Assembly (NCBI RefSeq): GCF_041381155.1 | Contig: NC_091145.1 | Span: 38,517,882 to 38,581,881, forward strand | DNA: 64,000 nucleotides | Source: Argopecten irradians | Lineage: Eukaryota; Mollusca; Bivalvia; Pectinida; Pectinidae | Direction: 5' to 3' | In this document: piece after piece, positions 48,801 to 60,300 of the stretch | Position numbering within the stretch: the stretch's first letter is position 1 | Layout: every line of letters begins with the position of its first letter | Made by a program: the position numbers and the translations under genes | The notes under the pieces: model-generated | What the model saw: only the letters and a program-made list of their open reading frames with translations | Databases searched by the model: none | What the model was told of the DNA's origin: nothing

Positions 48801-51800
48801 TCTTGGATTTTGATAGTTAAAAGTTTGCTCCCGCTATTTCTCAAAAAGTATTGAAGGGATCTTTCTCAAATTTCATATATAGGTTCCCCTAGGGCCCTAG
48901 TTGTGCATGTTGCATTTTGGGACCGATCGGTGAACAAGATGGCCGACAGGCGGCCATCTTGTAATTTGATAGTTAAAGTTTGTTACCGCTATTTCTCAAA
49001 AAGTACTGAAGGGATCTTTCTCAAATTTCATATATAGGTTCCCCTAGGGCCCTAGTTGTGCATGTTGCATTTTGGTACCGATCGTTGAACAAGATGGCCG
49101 ATAGGCGGTCATCTTGGATTTTGATAGTTAAAGTTTGTTACTGCTATTTCTCAAAAAGTACAGAAGGGATCTTTCTCAAATCTCATATGTCGGTTCCCCT
49201 AGGACCCTTGTTGTGCATATTGCATTTTGGAACCGACTGGTCAACAAGATGGTCGACAGGCGGCCATCTTGGATTTTAATGGTTAAAGTTTGTTACCACT
49301 ATTTCTCAAAAAGTGCTAAAGGGATCTTTCTCAAATTTCATATACAGGTTCCCCTAGGACCCTAATTGTGCATATTACATTTCGGGACCGATCGGAAACA
49401 AGATGACCGACTGACGGCCATCTTGGATTTTGATAGTTAAAGTTTGTTATCAATATTTCTCAAAAAGTACTGAAGGGATCTTTCTCAAATTCCATGCATA
49501 GTTTCCCCTTGTACCCTAGTTGTGCATAGTACATTTATGGACTGATCCATAATGCCTTTCGGCACTGATTGGTAAACAAGATGGCAAACCGGCCGCCATC
49601 TTAGATTACATTGTTGAAGTTTGTTACCACTATGTCTTAGAAAGTACTATAGCGATCTGTTTCAAATTTTATATGTAGTGTGTTTGAACAAGTTTGAAAA
49701 GCAGGGAAAAGATCCCTCTTTCCATTGTCAGACATAGATCATTCTTTGGTGGGCGCCAAGATCCCTCTGGGATCTCTTGTATTAAAGACTTATTTAACTC
49801 TAACAAAGCATTATACACAGTTGAACAAATATAACTTGTACTTTATTGTAACTAGATCGTGTCAATCATTAGTGACCAGACAACTACTTCCTCTTATAAA
49901 AGTCTACTCTAGGGCCCAGTGAACATAACTGAACTTTATGGAATTCCTTAAGATAAAATTCCCAATAGGAAAGCAATGCAGAAAATAAGAAAAAATAATG
50001 AAGTTAATATAAGGAGCCTTCCATAAAATCTAACAGTGGACAAATTAAAGTTTAAGGCCCACTATGTATGTAAAGGTTTCTGAAAACTATTAATAACATA
50101 AGAAAATATTTATTGATGGCCTAAGATATGGTTACTATGCCAAACATATGCAAGGTTTCATGCATAATATATGATAACTGTGCAGATTGATTTCGCTGTT
50201 TTGCTGTCTAGCACAGTGATAATCAACTACCGCACAGTATTTAGGATGACGGCAGGAAACATAAGACGACCTACGTTATGGAAATAAACATTTTCTTTAT
50301 TTGAATTAAATTGTTCAGAAGGTGATGATAAGTGTAGTATTAACAGTAAGTTAATAACTTTTGTAACTTTACAAAATTATCGATCTCGTTTAACATTCCC
50401 ATTAATAAAAATTAAAGCTGTTTCAGAAAGGTAGTGGGCCTTTAAGGGATTCTTTAATGTTTAGGAAAGTTCATGTCACTGGGCTCTGGCCACTACATAT
50501 ATTTATTCTCCTCAGTTATTATGGTACAAACACTTCAATTTCAAAATTATATTTATTTTGCTGTACAAAATATAATTGATATATTAAATCAATGTTCCTA
50601 TCATTTCAGTGTATGTTGTGATCCCAATGACCCATTAGTTTCCGTGGATATTACAGATTGCTGTTTTGTATTTTAGATTGCTAAAGATGCCAAAGAATGT
50701 GTTCAGGAATGTGTTTCAGAGTTCATTAGCTTTATCACCAGCGAGTATCCTTTGTTTAAACATTTCTGACTGAATTGTTTCCCTTCCTTCTCATGTCTAT
50801 TGGTTATGAAATTATGGTATGCAAAATTTCTTTCTTAATGACCGCATCTAGAATATTTTATGTTTACACAATTAGTAATTATACATGTTGTCATTGTATA
50901 ATATTGAATTGGCAATTTTTTCTTCTTCCTTAAATTATCGTGATGAGCCCTACCCCACCTCCCATTATTAAATCTGACCTCGTATAACCAGGTGTATGAT
51001 ACCCTTAACACTGTGAAGAGCTAGTGAGAGATGCCACCAGGAAAAACGGAAAACAATTAACGGAGAGGACATTTTATTTGCAATGTCAACTCTGGGATTC
51101 GATAGTTATGTTGAACCACTTAAGCTGTATCTCCAAAAATACAGAGAAGTATGTTGATACAACTCATTGAAAAACGATAAATGTATGCCCATATTTTGAA
51201 ATTGTATTTATTGTCTTTTAACATTGTATTAGTGCTTAATTACTAATAAGGTATAAAAAAATAATAAGATGGCATATCTGATAGATAACATAAGTTAATT
51301 ACAGAACAGTTTAATTTTTTGATACGAGTTATTGATCTTATTGAAAAGTGTGAAGAAACAATATGTTATTTAATACTAAATGATGTATATATAAATGATT
51401 GATTTTAAAATCTGATGTTTTTACTGGGATTGTATTATTTAACATACCTATATATAACATATAGCTTGAGTTGATGGCCCTGTATGTATATTCCAGTCTG
51501 CTAAAGGGGATAAATCTGGTCAGATCCCAGAGGAACCAAGACTGGAAGATCTCTCAGAAGATAGTTTTAGTAAGTAATATTTTATCTTAGAAGATCTCTC
51601 AGAAAATAGTTTTAGTAAGTTACATTTTATCTTAGAAGATCTCTCAGAAGATAGTTTTAGTAAGTAATATTTTATCTTAGAAAATCTCTCAGAAGATAGT
51701 TTTAGTAAGTAATATTTTATCTTAGAAGATCTCTCAGGGGATAGTTTTAGTAAGTAATATTTTATCTTAGAAAATCTCTCAGAAGATAGTTTTAGTAAGT

Positions 51801-53621
51801 AACATTTTATCTTAGAAAATCTCTCAGAAGATAGTTTTAGTAAGTAATATTTTATCTTAGAAGATCTCTCAGAAGATAGTTTTAGTAAGTAATATTTTAT
51901 CTTAGAGATCTCTCAGAAGATAGCTTTAGTAAGTAACATTTTATCTTAGAAGATCTCTCAGAAGATAGTTTTAGTAAGTAATAATTTATCTTAGAAGATC
52001 TCTCAGGGGATAGTTTTAGTAAGTAACATTTTATCTTAGAGATCTCTCAGAAGATAGTTTTAGTAAGTAACATTTTATCTTAGAAGATCTCTCAGAAGAT
52101 AGCTTTAGTAAGTAACATTTTATCTTAGAAGATCTCTCAGGGGATAGTTTTAGTAAGTAACATTTTATCTTAGAAGATCTCTCAGGGTATAGTTATATTT
52201 AAGAGATATTTGGAGTTCTCATGTCCATCACATGTCTCACTAAAGATATTGGTAAAAAAATTGTTGAGAAATGTGAGCAGTTTTATTACCAAATTATGGT
52301 ATATCCCAAGTATCAAAAATAAAATAAGAACCACAGAAATATTATCTTGATAAATTATGTATATTGATGTTTGAACAGATGCCCACACGTTACAAAGTAA
52401 TATCTTGATATATTTAATGTTTGAACAGATGCCCACACATTACAAAGTAATGTCTTGATATATTTAATGTTTGAACAGATGCCCACACGTTACAAAGTAA
52501 TATCTTGATATATTTACTGTTTGAACAGATGCCCACACATTACTTAGTAATGTTTTGATATATTTAATGTTTGAACAGATGCCCACACATTACAAAGTAA
52601 TATCTTGATATATTTAATGTTTGAACAGATGCCCACACGTTACAAAGTAATATCTTGATATATTAATTGTTTGAACAGATGCCCACACGTTACAAAGTAA
52701 TATCTTGATAATGTTTGAACATATGCCCACACTTTACTTAGTAATGTTTTGATATATTGATGTTTGAACAGATGCCTACAGGTTACAAAGTAATATCTTG
52801 ATATATTTAATGTTTGAACATATGCCCACACTTTACTTAGTAATGTTTTGATATATTTAATGTTTGAACAGATGCCCACACGTTACAAAGTAATATCCTG
52901 GCAACAGATCAACAGAATGTAATATACACAGCAACATACCCTAACCAGGTAAGTAGGTCTTACTACATCAAATCTGCTCAGTTAGCTGTATCACATATGA
53001 AGGATAGGGTTATTCTACTTTAGGGTCACAAAAATGTTGATCCCAAGGATCAGTCAAACTATATAGCTAGCTTTGTTAGTTCATCTGACCCGAAGGGTCA
53101 GGATGACCTTTTGTCATCATGCACCGTCAGTCGTAGTGCGATGTGTGTAAACTTTTCATTCAAACGACTTCTTCACAAAAACCAAAAAGCCCAGGATACT
53201 CATATTGGGCCTGCAGCATGCTTGCATGAAGGGCTACCAAGTGTGTTCAAATGAATGACCTTGACCTTGGTTCAAAGTCACAGGGGTCAAAAAGGCTAAT
53301 ATCTCTAAACAACTTCTTCTCAATAAGCGAAAGACCCAGGGTACTCTTATTGGGCTTTCTGTTGGAAGTTATCAGTATATAATTTGTTATCAGTTACAAT
53401 GGAGGTATGGTAACACTCCAAAACAATGATACCCTCAGTACTTTGCACTCTTAAGGTGAATAGTATTATTTTGATAATGTTATTTTTATGTGCATGTTCT
53501 AGCATTTAATTCTTTAGGGATTTTGATCGTTCCATTTTTTAACCTTATCTAAGGATTGATACCTAGTTTACTCAAGTTGTCTTTCTGTTTTCAGATATCA
53601 CAACAGATAACCTTTGGATGA
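42810..53621 (+). CDS. NFYB: Nuclear transcription factor Y subunit beta (NF-YB)
   Basis: NF-YB pairs with NF-YC through an H2B-like histone fold and, with NF-YA, binds CCAAT boxes in promoters. Coding exons: 42810-42888 (exon begins at acceptor 42800), 43421-43491, 47078-47143, 50677-50744, 51019-51148, 51497-51569, 52872-52948, 53595-53621. All phases agree, giving 591 nt (196 aa plus stop), close to the ~207 aa of vertebrate NF-YB. The fold starts at [20 protein letters not shown] and continues with [20 protein letters not shown], then [19 protein letters not shown] and [14 protein letters not shown]. The C-terminus [19 protein letters not shown] matches the family's Q-rich end. The first donor after exon 2 is GTCTGT; intron 50745-51018 is U12-like. 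At least one 5' UTR exon must lie upstream of 42800. The introns hold a large family A element, a MITE and long minisatellites. Confidence 0.97.
43546..44430. repeat. ~110-bp inverted repeats flanking a family D fragment in NF-YB intron 2
   Basis: 43546-43645 (AAAGCTGATGATCGTACCA, AAAGGCTTGCAC, GTATGTTTGCAGCTCTA) recurs inverted at 44305-44430 with substitutions and a short insertion. Between the arms lies a 5'- and 3'-truncated family D fragment. This may be a composite foldback or MITE ends around a later insertion. Confidence 0.65.
43765..44245 (+). mobile_element. Truncated family D element fragment
   Basis: About three ~145-bp cores with CCTTCATTCAAGGTCAC, in the opposite orientation to 22382-24381. 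The 3' subterminal TTAGTCAGATGACAG is present but the GGCCCATGGGCC hairpin and TCTTGTT are missing. The 5' hairpin is absent. Confidence 0.75.
44671..47076 (+). repeat. 67-bp minisatellite (~35 copies) ending at the NF-YB exon 3 acceptor
   Basis: Head-to-tail 67-bp units containing TTATCCTTACATTCATTAG, AAGACAACAGTATGTG and GCTGATGTACAGTG. The first few units are shorter variants. The final partial unit, GTGTATTTGTTATCCTTACA, is the polypyrimidine tract of the acceptor: adding G gives CAG directly before the exon at 47078. The essential 3' splice signal is therefore repeat-derived or is the seed of the array. Confidence 0.93.
47194..49780 (+). mobile_element. Hairpin-ended Helentron/pearl-like element, family A (copy 4, ~2.6 kb)
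   Basis: 5' hairpin AGCCCACCATC...GATGGTGGGCT, (CCGT)n, then about fifteen 155-bp cores and the 3' end GGTGGGCGCC, GATCCCTCTGGGATC, TCTTGT. Units at 47584 and 47894 translate almost identically, and a longer multi-unit block recurs ~930 bp apart (48049 versus ~48979), so cores have been amplified in blocks. It begins only 51 bp after the NF-YB exon 3 donor, inside intron 47144-50676. Confidence 0.87.
50052..50445. mobile_element. TTAA-flanked MITE (AGGCCCACTA family)
   Basis: About 394 bp. The left end is TTAAGGCCCACTATG and the right end, inverted, TTAAAGGCCCACTACC. It lies in NF-YB intron 47144-50676. A related partial copy is at 37885-38183. Non-coding. Confidence 0.7.
50745..51018 (+). 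other. U12-type (minor spliceosome) intron in NF-YB
   Basis: The 5' splice site GA|GTATCCTTTG matches the U12 donor consensus GTATCCTT rather than U2 GTRAGT. The branch region CCCTTAAC lies 10 nt before the acceptor AAG|A, matching the U12 TCCTTAAC branch motif and its close spacing. The acceptor has no polypyrimidine tract. The joined codon GA|A (Glu) keeps the conserved ITSEAS sequence, which confirms the junction. Confidence 0.88.
51545..52190 (+). repeat. 45-bp tandem array duplicating the NF-YB exon 6 end and its donor
   Basis: About fourteen units of ~45 bp. The first lies in the exon (GAAGATCTCTCAGAAGATAG, then TTTTA|GTAAGT). Each unit also ends in TTTTATCTTAG, an acceptor-like sequence, so a unit reads as TTAG|24 nt|GTAAGT. 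The 24 nt encode KDLSEDSF in the same phase as the exon. Two units lack two bases (CTTAGAGATC), and several have GGGGATAG instead of GAAGATAG. Confidence 0.92.
52366..52897 (+). repeat. ~50-bp tandem array duplicating the NF-YB exon 7 acceptor and exon start
   Basis: About ten units containing TGTTTGAACAG|ATGCCCACACGTTACAAAG, the last being the true acceptor and the first 26 nt of exon 52872-52948. Two upstream units, including the one nearest the exon, read GAACAT and have lost the AG. Units of ~50 bp would shift frame if an upstream acceptor were used. Confidence 0.92.
53091..53360 (+). mobile_element. Family D element, 5' end only
   Basis: The 5' hairpin TCATCTGACCC-GAA-GGGTCAGGATGACC, then TGCACCGTCAGTCG and about one and a half cores (GAATGACCTTGACCTTGG). 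It is truncated before any 3' hairpin. It lies in the last NF-YB intron, 52949-53594. It shows the full 5' arm missing from the nested copy at 22382-24381. Confidence 0.75.
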
Positions 53622-53814
53622 AGTAGATATGTATGTTGTATCCTACATCCTCGCTCCATACATGGTGATGAACTATCTTTTATCTTGTGGGATTATTGCA
53701 ATATTGAATCACAGTGTTTTATTCCGTGATAACTCACATACCATGTTATGCCTATCTTTGTATAGTCATGACTTGTAACTTGCATCACAAAGAGAAAGAA
53801 CTTACCAATGTAGC

Positions 53815-53891
53815 CAACAGGAAGTGGTATCAACAGGAAGTAGTACCAACAGGAAGTGGTATTAACAGGAAGTGGTACCAACAGGAAGTGG
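53815..53891 (+). repeat. ~15-bp tandem repeat with CAGGAAGTGG (ETS-like) in NF-YB 3' UTR
   Basis: Five direct copies of ACAGGAAGTGGTA(C/T)CA. The CAGGAAGTG core is the classic ETS-factor recognition sequence, but its position after the stop codon makes chance expansion equally likely. Confidence 0.75.
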
Positions 53892-54687
53892 TCATCATGT
53901 GATCTACCAATGATTCACAGATTCTAGGTAAAGTTCCCAGTGGCGGTGACGTGTGCCACCATCTGGAGATGAATTTCTTGTGTAACCTATAAGGTTAAGG
54001 AACCTTTCAGAGCCTTGACCAAATTTCTTATCAGATATATTCATACATGTACATTGTGACAATTACACAGTGAATCTACATGTCTGACCATCAAAAGTTA
54101 CAACTTGTCTGTAAAGAGATGCGTAACATGTACTTTACAAGTTTACAAGGCTCAGCTTAGTGTAACTACCATTTAACAAGGGGAGATAACTCTAACTTAC
54201 AGACTATTATCTCAATCACAGATTTTAACAGCATGTCTGCAATGTATTGCAATGTTTTAATAATAGAGACCGACACTGTCTGATCCATTGTTTATGATTT
54301 GTATTCTAAAAGTCAGCTACTTAAAACACAAATGGATAGGATCTACATACCAAGTATTTAGGATTCGCATCACACATTATATGAAATGTTAAAAAGGAAG
54401 CATAAATTGCCATCTCCAATCATGGACAATGTATCCCATACACTTTACTGATGTATTTGTATGAAGCGTTGCTTTATAATATAGGATAAGCCACTTTGGA
54501 TTGTAATCCTTATTTTTTGTCATGTAAAAGATCTGAATCCTGAAGATTTGTTTACAGATTAATAGCTGTGCTATGTTTGTGTATCGTATTAGAAAGTTAA
54601 AATACTTGATGGGATCTGAATGAGAGGATGAATATAAGTAAGACAACTATTTGATGTAAGATTGTATTTGAAGATATTTAGCAATAC

Positions 54688-55009
54688 TACCATATTTGCA
54701 GTAATCAGCGCCCAGGGTGGTTAAACAAATGTAACAAAGGGGGCACTTATGAGTGAACCAAATTGTAAATTGTGGAAGAAAAATGTCAGCCATATTTTAT
54801 CTCTTTCCGGATTCATGACACATTAATCTTTTACAGTAAAAGACTCCCAAGTCCATGTAATATGGGATACAATGCTGATGTCAGAGGCATCACATGTAAA
54901 ATTATGTTTAATCCATGTGATGGGGGGCGTTTATACAACTTCAACTCCTTCTCCAGAAAAAGGGACGGCGCTTATAGGGGGAGGGGCACTAATTACGGCA
55001 AATAAGGTA
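54688..55009. mobile_element. 322-bp MITE with TACC(A/T)TATTTGC termini
   Basis: The left end TACCATATTTGCAGTAATCA and the right end, inverted, TACCTTATTTGCCGTAATTA match over ~26 bp. GGCGCTTATAGGGGG and GGGGGCACTTATG sit subterminally. Located in the probable NF-YB 3' UTR or downstream. A reading frame across it is not a gene. Confidence 0.75.
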
Positions 55010-55792
55010 TTATTATTCATTATTTATTGACGTATGAGGCAACAGTGTGTTGGGATTTCTCTCTCATCCATTTATACCATGACAATTTAATTCCTGGTAA
55101 CCCAGTCCAGGCTATTTTTGTACAAACTGCATGGCATCCTTGGAAATAGTACTAATTATCTTTACTGTTGTAAACGGGAATTTATATGTAGAGCTTGGAT
55201 TTCCAAGACTATTTCAATCTGGAAATTTAATAAGATAAAAGATCAAAAGACAAAGAATATTCATTTTACACCTGACCTTAATTTCTCGTCATACAAATGT
55301 AACTTATACTTATATGCATCCAGGTTAATTGATAACAAATTTTCCAGCATGAGGTACTGTAAAGCTTTCAAAGAAATCTGTTTTAATTTTGTCTATTTGC
55401 TTTAGAAATCTTCTTTTTTTTCTATTAGCTTTTACTCATTTAAAAAAGATGCATTGACCTGTTAAAATTGATTTAGGAGTGACCTTCCTTAACCTAGTAT
55501 TTGGTCACAGTTGTACTTAGAATAGTTGATGGTTTTCTGTAGCCTGTAATAAGAATAATGTCTGGTGAGGTAGAACATCATTTTACAGTGAAATAGTTTA
55601 GTTTACATATGTTTGAAGATCAAGGATTAGTTATGTCAACTTTTAATGTAGGAAAAGTTTGTTAGAGACGCCAACCTCTGTTTATAATGAAATATTTCTT
55701 TTTACTTGTAAGGTCAAATACACACACTTAATGATCAGTTTTGTGTAGATAACAATTTATTTTATAACCCGTGATATGATTCTGTCGTTATT

Positions 55793-56451
55793 AGCTTGCC
55801 TGCCTATAAGGGCAAGCAAGCTTAATCTTATATTGGTGTTTTTGTCTGGCATCATCTATTCCCTTCAATTTCTTCCAAATCTTAGATTGATGTTAGTTCT
55901 GCAGCATGCTTAGTTGTAGTATGGCTATTTAAGGTTTGCAGATACATGTAAATGGAATTGGCCTGCATTCAGGGTACCAAGTGCTATATTGGCGAAAATC
56001 TTTCAAATGGCTCCTGATCTACTATAGATTTTGACCTGAGAATAAAATACTTGGGTGAAAGTTTGTTATAGAGCTAGTATGATTAATGTCTTTACATGAG
56101 ATCATATATTGATTGACCCTTGACCTTTAGTAGCTTCAGAAGTCAAATCAAAATTTCTCCGAAATCTGAAGAGTCAAAACCATGTGCTTTAAACTCAAGA
56201 TACATCTAAGTTTTGGAATAAGAAACATACTCTCATGGGTCTACTGGATCTCTTGGTCTGTAGGAACTTTAACATTAAGAATAAGATTTAATGTCTTCAG
56301 GAAGTTAAACATATTAGGATTTAATGTATTTGGGAAGCACGGAACTTTATCATAAGGTCTAGGACTTAATGTATTTGGGAACTTTAACATTTAAGGACTA
56401 AGATGTTTTAGGAACTTAATGTTTGATTAAGATCCCTTGGGATCTGATGTT
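55793..56451 (+). mobile_element. Hairpin-ended element, family G
   Basis: The 5' hairpin AGCTTGCCTGCC-TATAA-GGGCAAGCAAGCT. The 3' hairpin GATCCCTTGGGATC is followed by TGATGTT, a degenerate version of the CTCTTGTT end. The interior has short imperfect repeats (GGAACTTTAACATT, GATTTAATGT) at ~56260-56410. No CCGT microsatellite is seen. The assignment is weaker than for families A-D. Confidence 0.5.
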
Positions 56452-56689
56452 GGCCCTGTTACATGCACAAAGAGCATCAGATAATGCACTATAGTATAGG
56501 TGAGCGATTCAGGCACTTGATACCCGACATTGTTATTGGTATGTCTTGTGAAACTATTTCTTTGTGTTTTATATGTTACTATATTGAGAACAGAGATATT
56601 AAAACAATGTGGTGCTTTTACCCAATACTAAGGGAACTTTTGTACAGATAGATTGTGGATGTTGATGATTTCAATCAAATCATGCATTA

Positions 56690-56695
56690 AATAAA
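56690..56695 (+). terminator. Candidate NF-YB poly(A) signal AATAAA
   Basis: AATAAA followed by a TTTGTTTGTTTTATTGTTTT-type T/GT-rich stretch ~30 bp downstream, as expected of a cleavage site. If used, the 3' UTR would be ~3.1 kb and include the two elements listed at 54688 and 55793. Confidence 0.4.
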
Positions 56696-56769
56696 CTTTC
56701 CACAACATTGAAATATTTGTTTGTTTTATTGTTTTATGTGTTTACAAGTCCTCCATTCTGGGACTCAAG

Positions 56770-56945
56770 ATCGAATGCCGTGTGGGGCAGTTGCCAGATA
56801 CTGACCGCTGGTCAGTGTTTTTGCCAGATACTGACCACTGGTCAGTGTTTTCCCGGAGTACTCTTGTTTTCCACCTTCATCTAAACATGATATATATGTG
56901 TACTTAAATGACCCCACCTGTTAATAGGATGTCAATCAGAGCACC
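56770..56945 (+). mobile_element. Truncated tRNA-derived SINE relic
   Basis: Contains GATCGAATGCCGTGTGGGG, CAGTTGCCAGATACTGACC, a duplicated GACCGCTGGTCAGTGTTTT, CCCGGAGTACTC and CCTGTTAATAGGATGT. This matches the B-box-to-tail part of the SINE at 60483-60693. The tRNA 5' part is absent. Confidence 0.7.
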
Positions 56946-57389
56946 AGTACACTACAACAAAGGCTTTACGTATACCAAGTAGGCGCTAATGCCTATAGAT
57001 TGAAAATGTTGAAACATAAATCTTTTTAAAGGGTTTAATAATTGTTATGAAAAAGCATGCATTTATACGATAAAATTTCACTGTTTTGAGTGTAAGATTA
57101 TATCAATCGTAAGACTGTCTGGACAGACGCCGTCTCTTTTGGCAGGTGATACACGTATTAACGTCTAGCAGAAGCAAAACTTGCACAAGAGCAAGAAATG
57201 TCCTGTTCACGTTTCCACATTATCTGTCTACGACACTGATGAAGAAGATTCTTGCTACAGCTGTAGCATATATCCTATCACTTTACGCTCCTATTTTGGT
57301 CATTTCGCGAAGTCCAGTCCATCTTCGATATAAAAAGAGAGAATGTTTACAAGTCGATGTTTTGGAATGTGCTTTAAGGCGAACCTCCA

Positions 57390-60300
57390 TTAACTAAGGT
57401 TTGAGAAAGCGTCCGGTGTGAGCTCTGCATTATTGGAGTGTCGTTCGGACACAACGTCGGCGATTTCGGCTTTCCCGAGTTCCTTTAATGCTCTGTCCAA
57501 TTCCTTCACCTTCTCGCGCTCCTTGGCCCCAGCGCGCATGCTCTTCCAGTGCAATAGACACCTGCGCGTTGTCTCTGTCCTTAGAGATTCGTTGGCGTCG
57601 AGGAGTCCACATTCGGACGCACTGTTGGCGATGTTTACAATGTCTGTGTTTGGCACATTGAGGTACATGGTCAACACGAGTCCGTTCAGGTCATCCTGTC
57701 CGATCTCCTTGGCGAGAATGGCCAAACTGCCGTCCTTCAACACCGCAGACTCCTTGGTCTTGGTCGCTGTAGCCACTGTAAACATATTCAATTAGCATAA
57801 TAAATGTACAGGGGACGTGCAAAACATCACTGTAAACTATATATATAAAACATATACAAATAGTATAATAAATGTACTAATACAGTGCAAATCACGACTG
57901 ACAGAGATATGATATGCTGTAGTTTTGTTTATGATATCACGACTACAAAGATCTGATGTGCTATAGTTTTGTTTACACAGTACATATCACGACTACAAAG
58001 ATCTGATATGCTGTAGTTTTGTTTACACAGTACAAATCACGACTACAAAGATCTGATATGCTGTAGTTTTGTTTACACAGTACATATCACGACTACAAAT
58101 ATCTGATATGCTGTAGTTTTGTTTACACGGTACAAATCACGACTACAGAGATCTGATATGCTGTAGTTTTGTTTACACAGTACAAATCACGACTACAGAG
58201 ATCTGATATGCTGTAGTTTTGTTTACACAGTACAAATCACGACTACAGAGATCTGATATGCTGTAGTTTTGTTTACACGGTACAAATCACGACTACAAAG
58301 ATCTGATATGCTTAGTTTTGTTTACACAGTACAAATCACGACTACAAAGATCTGGTATGCTGTAGTTTTGTTTACACGGTACAAATCACGCTACAAAGAT
58401 CTGATATGCTGTAGTTTTGTTTACACATTACAAATCACGACTACAAAGATCTGATATGCTGTAGTTTTGTTTACACGGTACAAATCACGACTACATAGAT
58501 CTGATATGCTGTAGTTTTGTTTACACAGTACAAATCACGACTACAGAGATCTGATATGCTATAGTTTTGTTTACATAGTACAAATCACGACTACAGAGAT
58601 CTGATATGCTGTAGTTTTGTTTACATAGTACAAATCACGACTACAGAGATCTGATAAGTTATAGTTTTGTTTACACGGTACAAATCACGACTACAAAGAT
58701 CTGATATGCTGTAGTTTTGTTTACACCGTACATATCACGACTACAAAGATCTGATATGCTGTAGTTTTGTTTACACAGTACATATCACGACTACAAAGAT
58801 CTGATATGCTGTAGTTTTGTTTACACAGTACATATCACGACTACAAAGATCTGATATGCTGTAGTTTTGTTTACACAGTACAAATCACGACTACAGAGAT
58901 CTGATATGCTATGGTTTTGTTTACACAGTACAAATCACGACTACAAAGATCTGATATGCTGTAGTTTTGTTTACACGGTACATATCACGACTATAAAGAT
59001 CTGATATGCTGTAGTTTTGTTTACACGGTACAAATCACGACTACAAAGATCTGATATGCTATAGTTTTGTTTACACAGTACAAATCACGACTACAAAGAT
59101 CTGATATGCTATAGTTTTGTTTACACAGTACAAATCACGACTACAAAGATCTGATATGCTGTAGTTTTGTTTACACAGTACAAAATCACGACTACAAAGA
59201 TCTGATATGCTGTAGTTTTGTTTACACAGTACAAATCACGACTACAAAGATCTGATATGCTGTAGTTTTGTTTACACAGTACAAATCACGACTACAAAGA
59301 TCTGATATGCTGTAGTTTTGTTTACACGGTACAAATCACGACTACAAAGATCTGATATGCTGTAGTTTTGTTTACACAGTACAAATCACGACTACAAAGA
59401 TCTGATATGCTGTAGTTTTGTTTACACAGTACACAACACGACTACAAAGATCTGATATGCTGTAGTTTTGTTTACACAGTACAAATCACGACTACAAAGA
59501 TCTGATATGCTGTAGTTTTGTTTACACAGTACAAATCACGACTACAAAGATCTGATATGCTGTAGTTTTGTTTACACAGTACATATCACGACTACAAAGA
59601 TCTGATATGCTGTAGTTTTGTTTACACAGTACAAATCACGACTACAAAGATCTGATATGCTGTAGTTTTGTTTACACGGTACACATCACGACTACATAGA
59701 TCTGATATGCTATAGTTTTGTTTACACAGTACAAATCACGACTACAAAGATCTGATATGCTGTAGTTTTGTTTACATAGTACAAATCACGACTACAGAGA
59801 TCTGATATGCTATAGTTTTGTTTACACAGTACAAATCACGACTACAAAGACCTGATATGCTGTAATTTTGTTTACACAGTACATATCACGACTGCAAAGA
59901 TCTGATATGCTGTAGTTTTGTTTACACAGTACATATCACGACTACAAATATCTGATATGCTGTAGTTTTGTTTACACAGTACAAATCACGACTACAGAGA
60001 TATGATATGCTGTAGTTTTGTTTACACGGTACAAATCACGACTACAAAGATCTGATATGCTATAGTTTTGTTTACACAGTACATATCACGACTACAAATA
60101 TCTGATATGCTGTAGTTTTGTTTACACGGTACAAATCACGACTACAGAGATCTGATATGCTATGGTTTTGTTTACACAGTTCAAATCACGACTACAAAGA
60201 TCTGATATGCTGTAGTTTTGTTTACACGGTACAAATCACGACTACAAAGATCTGATATGCTGTAGTTTTGTTTACACAGTACATATCACGACTACAAATA

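Noticed and set aside
57146-57397. 83-aa + strand ORF before the death-domain gene
   Set aside because: No splice context, motif or composition supporting a gene; overlaps the 3' end of the minus-strand gene.
57418-57795. 125-aa + strand ORF overlapping the death-domain exon
   Set aside because: Shadow of the minus-strand exon, which has splice signals and a recognisable fold.
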